64,000 nt of DNA, from contig NZ_JAPDFL010000001.1 of the NCBI RefSeq assembly GCF_025949695.1, forward strand, positions 2,793,501 through 2,857,500, read 5' to 3'. Below, piece after piece: positions 29,508-38,679 of the stretch. This stretch comes from Pararhodobacter zhoushanensis. GTDB lineage: Bacteria; Pseudomonadota; Alphaproteobacteria; Rhodobacterales; Rhodobacteraceae. The position numbers and the translations under genes were made by a program. The notes beneath the pieces are model-generated. The model saw nothing but the letters and a program-made list of their open reading frames with translations. It was not told the origin of the DNA and made no database searches. Numbering within the stretch: position 1 is the first letter of the stretch; each line of letters begins with the position of its first letter.

Positions 29508-29936
29508 ATGCGTACCTTGCCCCTGATCCTGTTACTCTCCGCCTGCTCTCTGGCCCGTCCAGACAGCGCAGCCATGCCTGATGTCATGGTCACCGAAGCC
29601 CCCGGCGATGAGGTCTTGCGCCCTCAGATGCGCCCCGGCGCAGGCATGACGGATGCCACGGTGGTCGAGGCTCCGGCCCCTGCCGCCGACGGCTTTCTGG
29701 GTGAAACCCTTGCCGGCCTCGGCGTAGCCGGCGGTCAGGGCCTTTGGGTCCAGACCGGGCTTGTTGCCAGCGCGCGCGCCGGTCGCGTCGTGGCCACGTC
29801 TGGCGCAACGGCAGAGGTCGAGCTGCGCCCCAGCGGGGCCGCCGCCTCGTCGGGCAGCCAGATCTCGCTTCAGGCCATGCAACGTCTGGGTCTGCCGCTC
29901 GGCACTTTGGCGACGCTGCGGGTCTACGTCAACTGA
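29508..29936 (+). CDS. Predicted lipoprotein, SAF-like domain possible
   Basis: The 142-residue product begins MRTLPLILLLSACSLA, a lipoprotein signal with lipobox LSAC (Cys13). The mature part has an Ala/Pro/Glu-rich linker (about 30-60) and a compact beta-rich domain from GFLGETLAGLG to LRVYVN. In Rhodobacteraceae similar lipoproteins are often labelled D-galactarate dehydratase-like from a weak SAF-domain match; I see nothing catalytic. The start is set by the signal peptide. Its last 13 bases overlap the convergent FAD oxidoreductase gene. Confidence 0.68.
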   Translation: MRTLPLILLLSACSLARPDSAAMPDVMVTEAPGDEVLRPQMRPGAGMTDATVVEAPAPAADGFLGETLAGLGVAGGQGLWVQTGLVASARAGRVVATSGATAEVELRPSGAAASSGSQISLQAMQRLGLPLGTLATLRVYVN

Positions 29937-30952
29937 ACCAACCGGTCCGGCGCGTAGGGATCCAACAGCGGATCGCGCGCGCCGGTCAGCATTTCCGTCG
30001 CCAGCATCGCGCCAATCGCCGGGGCCAGCGTCACGCCTGAGTGGCTGAGGGCCAGCCACAACCCCGGCATTGCCAACGCCCCGACCGCAGGCCGCCCGTC
30101 TCCGGGTGTGGGGCGTCCGGCAAGGGTAACGTGGTTGAAGACCAGCGTCGGCCCGTGCAGACGCTGCGAGGCCAGCGCCAGCAACGCCCGCCCCTTCTCC
30201 TCGGGGTCCATCCCGGGATCGGTGCCGCCGTAATCCTCGCCCAGCACAATCCGGCCTTCATCGGTCTGGCGGATGTGCATGTCGGGCATCATCACCAAGC
30301 CGTTGAGCCGGCGCGCGACCGGGCGCGACCATGCCAGCATCCCCAAAGGTGCGTGCATCGACAGCGCCATCCCGAGCGGCGCCAGCAGCGCGGCGCTGGC
30401 CGCACCCGCCGCCAGAACCACCGCGTCGAAACTCCGCACGGCCCCGGCCACCCGCAGCGCCGCACGCCCCTTGGCCTCTACCAACGTGACCTCGGACCGC
30501 ACAACCTCCAAACCCCGGCGCAACGCAGCGGCAGCGGCGACGGGCTCGGCCATCCCCTCGCCCGCCGCATGCACCGCCAGCGCGGGCGGGTGGCGCAAGG
30601 CTGGCTCCAGCCCCTGCGCCTCGGCGGCCCCGACCAGACGCAGCGGATAGTTCTCGGCCTCAGCCACATAGGCGCGCAACTCGGCCTCGGGCGCGTCCCA
30701 CATCAGACCGCCGCAAGCCTGAAAACCGGTGCCTGGCGCGGCCGCGGCCAATCCCGGCCACGCGGCCATCGAAGCCACACGCAACCGGCGATAGGCCGGA
30801 TCATTGCCCAGACTGGCGTTAATCCAAGCAAACGAGCCCTCGGTCGCACCGGGCGCTGCCGCGTGGAATACCGTCACCCGCGCGCCCCCCTGCGCCAGAT
30901 GCCAGCCCACCGACGCGCCCAGAATACCGCCGCCGATCACCGCGATTCGCAT
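29924..30952 (-). CDS. FAD-dependent oxidoreductase (DAO/DadA family)
   Basis: The 342-residue protein of the D-amino-acid oxidase fold begins with the dinucleotide motif IAVIGGGILGASVGWHLA (residues 3-20) and the glycine-rich FAD contact near HAAAPGATEGSFAWINASLG. The second FAD segment SFDAVVLAAGAAS and the C-terminal LALSHSGVTLAPAIG are present. It probably oxidises an amine or amino acid, with cofactor FAD held non-covalently. The exact substrate (D-amino acid, glycine, sarcosine or similar) is not readable. It has no enzyme partner nearby and is divergent from purB. Confidence 0.85.
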   Translation of the reverse strand: MRIAVIGGGILGASVGWHLAQGGARVTVFHAAAPGATEGSFAWINASLGNDPAYRRLRVASMAAWPGLAAAAPGTGFQACGGLMWDAPEAELRAYVAEAENYPLRLVGAAEAQGLEPALRHPPALAVHAAGEGMAEPVAAAAALRRGLEVVRSEVTLVEAKGRAALRVAGAVRSFDAVVLAAGAASAALLAPLGMALSMHAPLGMLAWSRPVARRLNGLVMMPDMHIRQTDEGRIVLGEDYGGTDPGMDPEEKGRALLALASQRLHGPTLVFNHVTLAGRPTPGDGRPAVGALAMPGLWLALSHSGVTLAPAIGAMLATEMLTGARDPLLDPYAPDRLVQLT

Positions 30953-31043
30953 GACAACCGTCCGTTACCGCCCCCAAGACTTGCACGCCTCGCGCGTGGG
31001 GTCTATCAGGCCGCCAAGCCCGCAAAACCGATAAGGATTGCCC

Positions 31044-32345
31044 ATGATCCCCCGCTATTCCCGCCCCGAGATGGTCGCCATCTGGTCACCCGAGACCAAG
31101 TTCAAGATCTGGTACGAGATCGAGGCCCATGCCTGCGACGCGCAAGCCGCCATCGGCGTGATCCCCAAGGCCAATGCCGAGGCCGTGTGGAAAGCCAAGG
31201 ACGTGGAATTCAACGTCGCACGCATCGACGAGATCGAAGCGGTCACCAAGCATGACGTCATCGCTTTCCTGACCCATCTGGCCGAGCATATCGGCGCGGA
31301 TGACGCGCGCTTCGTGCATCAGGGCATGACCTCGTCGGATGTGCTGGACACCACGCTGAACGTGCAGCTGGTGCGCGCTGCGGACATCCTGCTGAGCGGT
31401 ATGGACCGCGTGCTGGCCGCGCTGAAAACCCGCGCGTTCGAGCATAAGGACACGGTTCGCATCGGCCGCAGCCACGGCATTCACGCCGAACCGACGACGA
31501 TGGGCCTGACCTTCGCCCGCTTCTACGCTGAGATGGCGCGCGGCAAGGCGCGGCTGGAAGCGGCGCGGGCGGAAATCGCCACGGGCGCGATTTCCGGCGC
31601 TGTGGGGACGTTTGCCAACATTGACCCCTCGGTCGAAGAGCATGTCTGCAAGATGCTGGGCCTGACGCCCGAGCCGATCTCGACCCAAGTGATCCCGCGC
31701 GACCGTCACGCGATGTTCTTTGCCACGCTGGGGGTGATCGCGTCGAGCATCGAAAACGTCGCCATCGAGATCCGCCACATGCAGCGGACTGAAGTGCTGG
31801 AAGCCGAAGAATTCTTCAGCGCGGGCCAGAAAGGCTCGTCCGCGATGCCGCACAAGCGCAACCCGGTGCTGACCGAGAACCTGACGGGTCTGGCCCGTCT
31901 GGTGCGCATGGCGGTCATCCCGGCGATGGAGAACGTGGCGCTGTGGCACGAGCGCGACATCTCGCACTCGTCCGTCGAGCGCGCGATTGGCCCCGACACC
32001 ACGATCACGCTGGATTTCGCGCTGAACCGTCTGGCGGGCGTGATTGAAAAGCTGGTGATCTATCCCGACAACATGCTGGCCAATATGAACAAGTTCAAGG
32101 GCTTGGTCATGTCGCAGCGCGTGCTGCTGGCGCTGACGCAAGCCGGTGTATCGCGTGAGGACAGCTACCGTCTGGTCCAGCGCAACGCGATGAAGGTCTG
32201 GGAACAGGGCAAGGATTTCCGCGAGGAACTGCTGGCGGATGCCGAGGTCACGGCAGCGCTGAGCCCCGAGGAGATCAACGAAAAGTTCGACCTTGGCTAT
32301 CACACCAAGCATGTCGACACGATCTTCAAGCGCGTCTTCGGGTAA
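31044..32345 (+). CDS. purB: Adenylosuccinate lyase
   Basis: PurB acts twice in purine synthesis, cleaving SAICAR and adenylosuccinate to release fumarate. The ATG at 31044 has AAGGAT upstream and gives 433 residues; an in-frame TTG six bases earlier is less likely. The fumarase/aspartase signature GSSAMPHKRNP starts near residue 262 and holds the mobile catalytic Ser. An earlier SHGIHAEPTTMG segment carries the active-site His. It belongs to the short, B. subtilis-like class. purQ lies about 29 kb away, so purine genes are scattered. Confidence 0.96.
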   Translation: MIPRYSRPEMVAIWSPETKFKIWYEIEAHACDAQAAIGVIPKANAEAVWKAKDVEFNVARIDEIEAVTKHDVIAFLTHLAEHIGADDARFVHQGMTSSDVLDTTLNVQLVRAADILLSGMDRVLAALKTRAFEHKDTVRIGRSHGIHAEPTTMGLTFARFYAEMARGKARLEAARAEIATGAISGAVGTFANIDPSVEEHVCKMLGLTPEPISTQVIPRDRHAMFFATLGVIASSIENVAIEIRHMQRTEVLEAEEFFSAGQKGSSAMPHKRNPVLTENLTGLARLVRMAVIPAMENVALWHERDISHSSVERAIGPDTTITLDFALNRLAGVIEKLVIYPDNMLANMNKFKGLVMSQRVLLALTQAGVSREDSYRLVQRNAMKVWEQGKDFREELLADAEVTAALSPEEINEKFDLGYHTKHVDTIFKRVFG

Positions 32346-32354
32346 ACAGATGGC

Positions 32355-32451
32355 GCGGCTCGGGGGCATCGAGCCCCCTCGCCGCGCGCAGGGGGCGCTG
32401 CCCCCTACGGCCTGTCGGCCTACCCCCGGGATATTTATCGAGCAAAGAAAG
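32355..32451. repeat. Dispersed intergenic repeat, copy C
   Basis: GCGGCTCGGGGGCATCGAGC and CCCCTCGCCGCGCG, then GGGGGCGCTGCCCCC and CCCGGGATATTTATCGAGC, resemble the left arm of copy A (6451-6556). It lies between the convergent purB and crotonase genes and could also serve as a hairpin-rich terminator zone. Confidence 0.65.
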
Positions 32452-32495
32452 GTGTCCGCGGTGTGCGGGCCCTTTTGGTTCGGGCCCAGTCTTGT

Positions 32496-33284
32496 TCAGG
32501 CCCAGTCGGGTTTGCGCTTTTCGATGAAGGCGGTGATGCCTTCATCGGTGTCGCGCAAGAGCATGTTCTCGACCATCACGGCACCAGTATGGGCATAGGC
32601 CTGATCGAGCGGCAGGGTGATCTGGTCGTAGAAGGCGCGTTTGCCGATGCGCACAGCCGCGCCGAGCTTGGCGGCGACGGTTTGGGCAAGGGTCAGGGTT
32701 GCGGCCTCGAGGTCCTCGGGCGGAGCGATGCGGTTGATCAGGCCGAGATCGAGGGCGCGCGGGGCGGTGATGAATTCGCCCGTAGTCAGCATCTCGAGGG
32801 CCTGTTTGCGTGGCAGGTTGCGGGTGAGCGCGACCATGGGCGTCGAGCAGAAAAGCCCGATGTTCACGCCGTTCACGCCAAACCGGGTATCCTCAGCCGC
32901 GACGGCCATGTCGCAACTGGCGACCAGCTGACAGCCCGCTGCCGTGGCGATGCCATGGACCTGCGCGATGACCGGCTGCGGCAAGGTCGGGATCAGCTGC
33001 ATCAGCGTGCCGCAGCGGGTGAAGAGATCGGCGAAATAGGCGGCACCCTTGTCGGGTGCGCCGCGGCCCGCCTGCATTTCCTTCAGATCATGCCCGGCGC
33101 AGAACGCCTTGCCCGCACCGCGGATCACCACGGCCTTGACGTCCTCGCGGGTGCCAAGCGCCGAGAGCGTCCCGGTCAGCGCCGCCAGCAGCCCGTCCGA
33201 AAGCGCGTTCAGCGCCTGAGGGCGGTTCATCGTCACCACCGCCACCTGTTCCGCTACGTCACACAGCACCAGATCATCGCGCAT
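32496..33284 (-). CDS. Enoyl-CoA hydratase/isomerase family protein lacking both catalytic Glu
   Basis: The 262-residue crotonase-fold protein starts at the ATG at 33284, preceded by GAGGAGGG; the open frame runs much further upstream but that part is antisense to the neighbour. CoA/oxyanion-hole segments are present (FCAGHDLKEM and VHGIATAAGCQLVASCD). The two Glu residues that activate water in classical crotonase are replaced: Gln in AAGCQL and Gly in FGVNGVNIG. That pattern, with GLFCSTPMVALTRN, recalls the ECHDC3-like branch, so simple hydration is doubtful. A thioesterase gene starts 58 bases away, divergently, which suggests acyl-CoA metabolism. Confidence 0.85.
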   Translation of the reverse strand: MRDDLVLCDVAEQVAVVTMNRPQALNALSDGLLAALTGTLSALGTREDVKAVVIRGAGKAFCAGHDLKEMQAGRGAPDKGAAYFADLFTRCGTLMQLIPTLPQPVIAQVHGIATAAGCQLVASCDMAVAAEDTRFGVNGVNIGLFCSTPMVALTRNLPRKQALEMLTTGEFITAPRALDLGLINRIAPPEDLEAATLTLAQTVAAKLGAAVRIGKRAFYDQITLPLDQAYAHTGAVMVENMLLRDTDEGITAFIEKRKPDWA

Positions 33285-33341
33285 TCTTGCCCTCCTCTTG
33301 GCTTTGCCTGACCTTAGGCCCTGCCGAACCGGGAGGAAAGC

Positions 33342-33764
33342 ATGACACCAGTGATGGACGCCGCGTCGCTCAACAGCTTGATGGCCGAGATATTTCCGCA
33401 GGTCGCGGCCGATTTCCGCGTTGAGCGTGTCGCCTCGATGGAGGCCGATGTGCGGCTGCTGGTCGGTGACGCGCATCTGCGGCCCGGCGGTACGGTCAGC
33501 GGCCCGAGCATGTTCGCGCTGGCCGATCTGGCGATGTATGCCGTGCTGCTGGCAATGATCGGGCCGGTGGCGCTGGCGGTGACGACCAATGCCTCGATCG
33601 ACTTCATGCGCAAGCCGGAAGCGGGGCGCGACCTGATCGGGCGCGCCCGGCTGCACAAGCTGGGCAAGGTGCTGGCGGTGGGCGATGTGCTGATCACCAA
33701 CGATGGCGCCGAGGCCGTGCTGGCGCGGTCAAGCATGACCTACGCCATCCCGCCCGAGCGTTAG
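33342..33764 (+). CDS. PaaI-family hotdog thioesterase
   Basis: The 140-residue protein is a single hotdog domain. The central helix region LRPGGTVSGPSMFALADLAMYAVLL (cut at the ends) and the following strands TTNASIDFMRKPEAGRDLIGRARLHKLGK match the PaaI/YigI group, which hydrolyses acyl- or aryl-CoA thioesters. GGGAGG precedes the ATG. It is divergent from the crotonase gene and overlaps the convergent NYN gene by four bases. The substrate is unknown, but the pairing with a CoA-binding crotonase fits clearing of CoA esters. Confidence 0.85.
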   Translation: MTPVMDAASLNSLMAEIFPQVAADFRVERVASMEADVRLLVGDAHLRPGGTVSGPSMFALADLAMYAVLLAMIGPVALAVTTNASIDFMRKPEAGRDLIGRARLHKLGKVLAVGDVLITNDGAEAVLARSSMTYAIPPER

Positions 33765-34462
33765 TCGCGGCGACGCACCTCGACCTGCGCGCCGTTGCGG
33801 CGCAACTCATAGCGGCCAGCTTTCTCGACCAGATCCGAGAGTTTGGAGCAGCCGAATGACCGGCTGTCGAAATCGGGATGCGTAGCCTGAATGGTCTGGC
33901 CGATCAGACCCAGCTGGAACCATTCACCTTCAGGATCAAGCGCTTGCATGGCGGCATTGATCATAGGCACGGCGGCAGTTGCGTTGGTCGCAGCGCGCGG
34001 GGCTTCACGCGGCTCGGGCTCGCGGATCAGGTTTTCGACAAAGATGAACCGCTTGCAGGCCTTGCGGAACGCCTCGGGCGTTTTTTGCTGGCCGATGCCA
34101 TAGACGTCGAGACCCTGCTCGCGGATGCGGCTGGCCAGACGGGTGAAATCACTGTCCGAGGAGACCAGCACAAAACCGTCAAAGCGACCCGAATGCAGCA
34201 GGTCCATCGCGTCGATGACCAGCGCGATATCCGAGGAGTTCTTGCCGACGGTATTGGCCGGCTGGTGGTGCGGGACCAACGCGAGGCCCGGCAGACGCTC
34301 TTGCCAGCCCGACATCTGCTGGCGCGAAAAATCGCCGTAGATGCGGCGGACCGAGGCCTCGCCAAGGCTGGCGATCTCTTCGAAAATGGCTTCGGCCCAT
34401 TTGGGGGACGAATTGTCGGCGTCGACGAGGACGGCGAGGATGGGAGTTCCGTTGCGGGCCAT
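33761..34462 (-). CDS. NYN-domain (LabA/MARF1-like) putative ribonuclease with LOTUS-like C-terminus
   Basis: Residues 5-145 form a PIN-like NYN domain with the acidic residues of the family: LVDADNSSP (12-20), SDIALVIDAM and VSSDSDFTRLASRIRE. These Asp residues would bind metal for RNA cleavage. After an Ala-rich linker, residues about 165-230 (MINAAMQALDPEGEWFQLGLIGQTIQ to SDLVEKAGRYELRR) look like an OST-HTH/LOTUS domain, an RNA-binding winged helix. This domain pair is common in bacteria but its targets are unknown. It is a single gene, 130 bases from the end of mfd. Confidence 0.88.
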   Translation of the reverse strand: MARNGTPILAVLVDADNSSPKWAEAIFEEIASLGEASVRRIYGDFSRQQMSGWQERLPGLALVPHHQPANTVGKNSSDIALVIDAMDLLHSGRFDGFVLVSSDSDFTRLASRIREQGLDVYGIGQQKTPEAFRKACKRFIFVENLIREPEPREAPRAATNATAAVPMINAAMQALDPEGEWFQLGLIGQTIQATHPDFDSRSFGCSKLSDLVEKAGRYELRRNGAQVEVRRRD

Positions 34463-34592
34463 GATGGCTCCTTGTGGTACGGTTGGCAGAGGGGCCTTGC
34501 CCCTCTTGGTGCCTGCAACCCGTCAGCGCCGAGTGTCGGACAGGGTGACGGCGCGGGCGAGTGTGGGGTGAGCGCGCCGTTGGCGCAAGAGC

Positions 34593-37500
34593 TCAGATCG
34601 TGGCCTTTTCGGCCAGATCGCGGGCGACAGAGAACGCGCCGCGCAGTTTTTCTTTCTCGTTCGACCAGTCGCGCGGCAGCACAAGCTTGTTGTCGCGGAT
34701 CTTTGCGCCGGGGCCCTGCGTGTGAAGAAACTCGACCAAGCCTTTGGGGTTGGGGAATTTATCCTGGTGAAACTGAACAGTCGCACCCTTGGGTCCGGCG
34801 TCGAGCCGGGCGATATGAGCCTTCTTGCACATCGCCTTGATGCGCACAACGACCAAGAGCGTGTTGACCTCTTTGGGCAACGGGCCGAAGCGGTCGATGA
34901 GTTCGGCGGCGAAGCCTTCGAACTCGACCTTGCGCTCCAGCGTGGCGAGGCGGCGGTAAAGGCCGAGACGGACGTCCAGATCGGTGACATAGGCCTCGGG
35001 GATGAGCACCGGCACGCCGAGGTTGATTTGCGGCGCCCATTGGCCATCGGTCAGGTCGGCCAGTTCGCCCGAGCGCAGCTTGGCGATGGTGTCTTCGAGC
35101 ATGGATTGGTAAAGTTCGTAGCCTACCTCGTTGATATGGCCCGATTGTTCCTCACCCAAGATATTGCCCGCGCCGCGCAGGTCCATGTCCTGACTGGCGA
35201 TGTTGAACCCGGCGCCGAGGCTGTCAATGGACCCCAAGACCTTGAGCCGTCGCTGTGCTTGCGGGGTCAGCGGCATGCGCGGTTTGGTGGTCAGGTAGCA
35301 ATAGGCGCGGGTTTTCGAGCGCCCGACGCGGCCCCGGATCTGGTAGAGCTGCGACAGGCCGAACATATCGGCGCGGTGCACGATCATCGTATTGGCGCGC
35401 GGGATATCCAGACCGGATTCGACAATCGTGGTGGCCAGCAACACGTCGTGCTTGCCGTCGTAGAAGGCGTTCATGCGCTCGTCCAGCTCACCCGCCGCCA
35501 TCTGGCCATGGGCGACCAGCACGGAAACCTCGGGCACCTGATCGCGCAAGAAGGCTTCAATATCAGGCAGATCCGCGACGCGCGGCACGACAAAGAACGA
35601 CTGCCCGCCCCGGAACCGCTCGCGCAGCAGGGCCTCGCGGATGGTCACGGTGTCGAATTCCGACACATAGGTGCGGATCGCCAGACGGTCGATCGGCGGG
35701 GTCGAGATCAGCGACAGATCGCGCACCCCGGTCAGCGACAACTGCAGCGTGCGCGGGATCGGCGTGGCGGTCAGGGTCAGGACGTGGACGTCCGAGCGCA
35801 TCTCTTTCAGACGCTCCTTATGCCCCACGCCGAAGTGTTGCTCTTCGTCGATGACCATCAGACCCAGATTGCGGAACTTGATCGATTTGGCCAGCAGCGC
35901 ATGGGTGCCGACGACAATATCGACCGTGCCATCGGTGATCCCGGCGCGGGTGGCGGTGGCTTCCTTGGCTGGAACAAAGCGCGACAACTGTTTGACGATC
36001 AAGGGGAAACCCCGAAACCGCTCGGCAAAGCTGTGGTAGTGCTGGCGCGCCAGCAGCGTGGTCGGGCAGACCACGGCGACCTGAAGGCCGGACATCGCGG
36101 CGATGAAGGCAGCGCGCATCGCCACTTCGGTCTTGCCGAAACCCACGTCGCCAACGACCAGCCGGTCCATCGGGCGGCCGCGGTCGAAATCGTCGATGAT
36201 GTCCTCGATCGCGCGCAGCTGATCGTCTGTCTCGGCATAGGGGAAGCGCGCGGCGAAGGCGTCCCACAACCCCTCGGGCGGGTTCAGCACCGGGGCCTTG
36301 CGCAGCTCGCGCTCGGCGGCGATGCGGATCAGCTTGTCGGCCATCTCGCGGATGCGGGCCTTGAGCTTGGACTTCTTGGCCTGCCACGCCCCGCCGCCCA
36401 GCTTGTCGAGCAAGCCTTCCTCATGCCCGTAACGGCTGAGAAGTTCGATGTTTTCCACCGGCAGGAACAGCCGGTCACCGCCGGCGTATTCCAGCGCCAG
36501 ACATTCATGCGGCGCGCCCATCGCGGTAATGGTTTCCAGCCCCGTGTAGCGCCCGACGCCGTGATCGACATGGACCACCAGATCGCCGGGCGAGAGGCTT
36601 TGCGCCTCGGACAGGAAATTCTCGGCCTTGCGCTTGCGCTGGGTGCGCACCAGTCGCTCGCCCAGCACGTCCTGTTCCGAGATCACCGTCAGATCGGGGG
36701 TGACGAACCCTGCCTCGAGCGGCCAGACCACCAGCGCGACAGTGCCCTTGCCCTTGAGCGCGCGGGCGTCGGCGGCAGGTTTGGCGTCGGTCAGGCCGTG
36801 CTCGGCCAGAAGCCCCTCTAGCCGCTCGCGCGCGCCCTCGGACCACGAGGCGATGACGACGCTGCGTTGTTCACGTTCCGTCTGAACATGATCGCGCAGT
36901 GATTTGAAGATGTTTACATTTTCCTGCTGGCGCTCCAGCGAGAAACTGCGCCCGGCGCGACCTTGGGCGTCCAGCACCCCCGGTCCGGGCGGCTGCGGCA
37001 AGGGCGAGAGCTGGACCACCCGCAGGCGGGCCAGCGCCGCATCCCACGCCGCGTCATCCAGATACAAGAGCTGCGGTGCGGCGGGTTTATAGACCGTATC
37101 GACCCGCGCCTTGACCGCCAGCGCCTCGCGCCGGTTGTCGTATTGGTCGGCGATGGTTTCCCAGCGCGCGGCACGGGCGGCGTCGGTCTGGTCGTCCAGC
37201 ATCACCGACGCACCGGGCAGATAGTCGAAGACGGTTTCCAGATCGGGCTGGAAGAACCCCAGCCAGTGCTCCATCCCCTGATGCTTGCGCCCCGCGCTGA
37301 CCGCCTCATAGAGCGGATCATCAGTGCCCGCCGCGCCGAACTCGATGCGATAGCTCTGGCGGAACCGGGTGATCGCGGCGTCGTCGAGGATCACTTCGGA
37401 CGCGGGGGCCAGTTCCAGCCGGGTCAGTTTGCCGGTGGTGCGCTGGGTGCCGGGATCGAAACGGCGCAACCCGTCGAGCACATCGCCGAAAAGATCCAGC

Positions 37501-38030
37501 CGCACCGGCTCGGTATCGCCGGGCGGGAAGATGTCGATAATGCCGCCGCGAATGGCGAAATCGCCGGGCTCGGTCACTGTCGGGCTGGGCGAATAGCCCA
37601 TGCGGGTCAGGTAGCTGCGCAGCCCCTCCTCGTTCACCTGCCGCCCGACATCGGCGACAAAGCTGGACCCGGCAATCGTGCTGCGGGCGGGCAGCTTTTG
37701 CATCGCCGCGCTCAGCGTGGTCAGCAGGACGAACGGCCCCGGCACGCCCTGCGCCAGCGCGGCCAGCGTGGCCATGCGGCGCGCCAGAATATCGGGGTTG
37801 GGCGAGACGCGGTCATAGGGCAGACAATCCCATGCCGGCAGCGTCAGAACCGCCAGATCGGGCGCAAAGAACGCCAGCGCATTGCGCATGGCCTCAAGCC
37901 GCTTGTCATCGCGCGCGACATGGATCACCGGCGCGCCGCGCTTGGCGATCTCGCGGCGCAGCAGTTCGGCGTCAAAGCCTTCGGGCGCGCCGCCCAGCAA
38001 GATGCGTTCTGCCGCCATGTGCTCAGCCAC
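34593..38030 (-). CDS. mfd: Transcription-repair coupling factor Mfd
   Basis: Mfd removes stalled RNA polymerase from damaged DNA and recruits UvrA. The 1145-residue protein has the UvrB-like N-terminal modules (VLTLPAWDCLPYDRVSPN), the polymerase-interacting CarD-like domain (SPGDLVVHVDHGVGRYTGLE), then the helicase motor with Walker A GDVGFGKTEVA near residue 630, the DEEQH box near 727 and the TRG/late motifs LATTIVESGLDIPRANTMIV and QIRGRVGRS. The C-terminal D7 domain is complete. The GTG at 38030 overlaps the upstream stop; ATG at 38018 is an alternative start. Confidence 0.97.
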   Translation of the reverse strand: MAEHMAAERILLGGAPEGFDAELLRREIAKRGAPVIHVARDDKRLEAMRNALAFFAPDLAVLTLPAWDCLPYDRVSPNPDILARRMATLAALAQGVPGPFVLLTTLSAAMQKLPARSTIAGSSFVADVGRQVNEEGLRSYLTRMGYSPSPTVTEPGDFAIRGGIIDIFPPGDTEPVRLDLFGDVLDGLRRFDPGTQRTTGKLTRLELAPASEVILDDAAITRFRQSYRIEFGAAGTDDPLYEAVSAGRKHQGMEHWLGFFQPDLETVFDYLPGASVMLDDQTDAARAARWETIADQYDNRREALAVKARVDTVYKPAAPQLLYLDDAAWDAALARLRVVQLSPLPQPPGPGVLDAQGRAGRSFSLERQQENVNIFKSLRDHVQTEREQRSVVIASWSEGARERLEGLLAEHGLTDAKPAADARALKGKGTVALVVWPLEAGFVTPDLTVISEQDVLGERLVRTQRKRKAENFLSEAQSLSPGDLVVHVDHGVGRYTGLETITAMGAPHECLALEYAGGDRLFLPVENIELLSRYGHEEGLLDKLGGGAWQAKKSKLKARIREMADKLIRIAAERELRKAPVLNPPEGLWDAFAARFPYAETDDQLRAIEDIIDDFDRGRPMDRLVVGDVGFGKTEVAMRAAFIAAMSGLQVAVVCPTTLLARQHYHSFAERFRGFPLIVKQLSRFVPAKEATATRAGITDGTVDIVVGTHALLAKSIKFRNLGLMVIDEEQHFGVGHKERLKEMRSDVHVLTLTATPIPRTLQLSLTGVRDLSLISTPPIDRLAIRTYVSEFDTVTIREALLRERFRGGQSFFVVPRVADLPDIEAFLRDQVPEVSVLVAHGQMAAGELDERMNAFYDGKHDVLLATTIVESGLDIPRANTMIVHRADMFGLSQLYQIRGRVGRSKTRAYCYLTTKPRMPLTPQAQRRLKVLGSIDSLGAGFNIASQDMDLRGAGNILGEEQSGHINEVGYELYQSMLEDTIAKLRSGELADLTDGQWAPQINLGVPVLIPEAYVTDLDVRLGLYRRLATLERKVEFEGFAAELIDRFGPLPKEVNTLLVVVRIKAMCKKAHIARLDAGPKGATVQFHQDKFPNPKGLVEFLHTQGPGAKIRDNKLVLPRDWSNEKEKLRGAFSVARDLAEKATI

Positions 38031-38550
38031 CCAGAACCCGGACCGACAGGTTTTGCCACATGCCCCACATCGTGGTGACCAGAATGGTCAGCAGGCCAAT
38101 TGACTGCACCCCGACGCGGTACCAGGTGATTTTCTTGACCAGGGGCAGATCGCTCAGGGTGCCGGTTTCCAGCTTGGCGGCCAGCCGCAAGCCCATCCAC
38201 GCAGCCAGCGTCAACGGACCCAGCAACAGAACCAGCGCCTGCGCCAGTTGGAAGCCATAATAGAACCCGAGCGAGGCCAGAAACGTGATGATCGAGATCC
38301 AGAACGCCAGCAGCCATGGCCCAGAGCTGCGCAGGATCGCCATCCGCCGCCGCGCCTGAATCATCGCCAGCGTGTTCAGATCTTCCATGTCCTGACCGCC
38401 CTTGCGCTTGGCGCGCACGACCAGATCAAAGGGCACACCCATGACAAAATGGGTCGCGTTCGACCACGCGACGGCAAGGATGATCCAGAACCAGAGGTTG
38501 GAAAAAGACCCCAGATCGATCGTAGAAATTAGCGAGTCCGACAGATTCAC
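38023..38550 (-). CDS. Membrane protein of unknown role, co-transcribed with mfd
   Basis: The 175-residue product begins at the GTG at 38550 (VNLSDSLISTIDLGSFSNLWFW), with GGGGGCG upstream; the open frame extends further but lacks support. Three or four membrane helices are visible (about 17-35, 73-92, 96-118 and 145-165). A cytoplasmic basic stretch, DLVVRAKRKGGQDMEDLNTLAMIQARRRM, lies between the first two. Similar Rhodobacteraceae proteins carry the label component of SufBCD complex, for which I see no basis in sequence. It overlaps mfd by eight bases, so the two are co-translated. Confidence 0.7.
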   Translation of the reverse strand: MNLSDSLISTIDLGSFSNLWFWIILAVAWSNATHFVMGVPFDLVVRAKRKGGQDMEDLNTLAMIQARRRMAILRSSGPWLLAFWISIITFLASLGFYYGFQLAQALVLLLGPLTLAAWMGLRLAAKLETGTLSDLPLVKKITWYRVGVQSIGLLTILVTTMWGMWQNLSVRVLGG

Positions 38551-38679
38551 CCGCGCGCCCCCTGTTTGACGTCCCTGACTACTGGGGTTTCGCGCCGGGG
38601 CCAAGCGTCGAAAAGCCACATGCCCTTGAGCTTGCCCGCAGTGCATGGCACCTAAGCCTCCAGATCTGGGAGATTGCCG

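Noticed and set aside
34722..36821. A 699-residue plus-strand open frame opposite mfd
   Set aside because: It is antisense to conserved Mfd motifs, with a His/Gln/Arg-rich random composition typical of GC-rich shadow frames.
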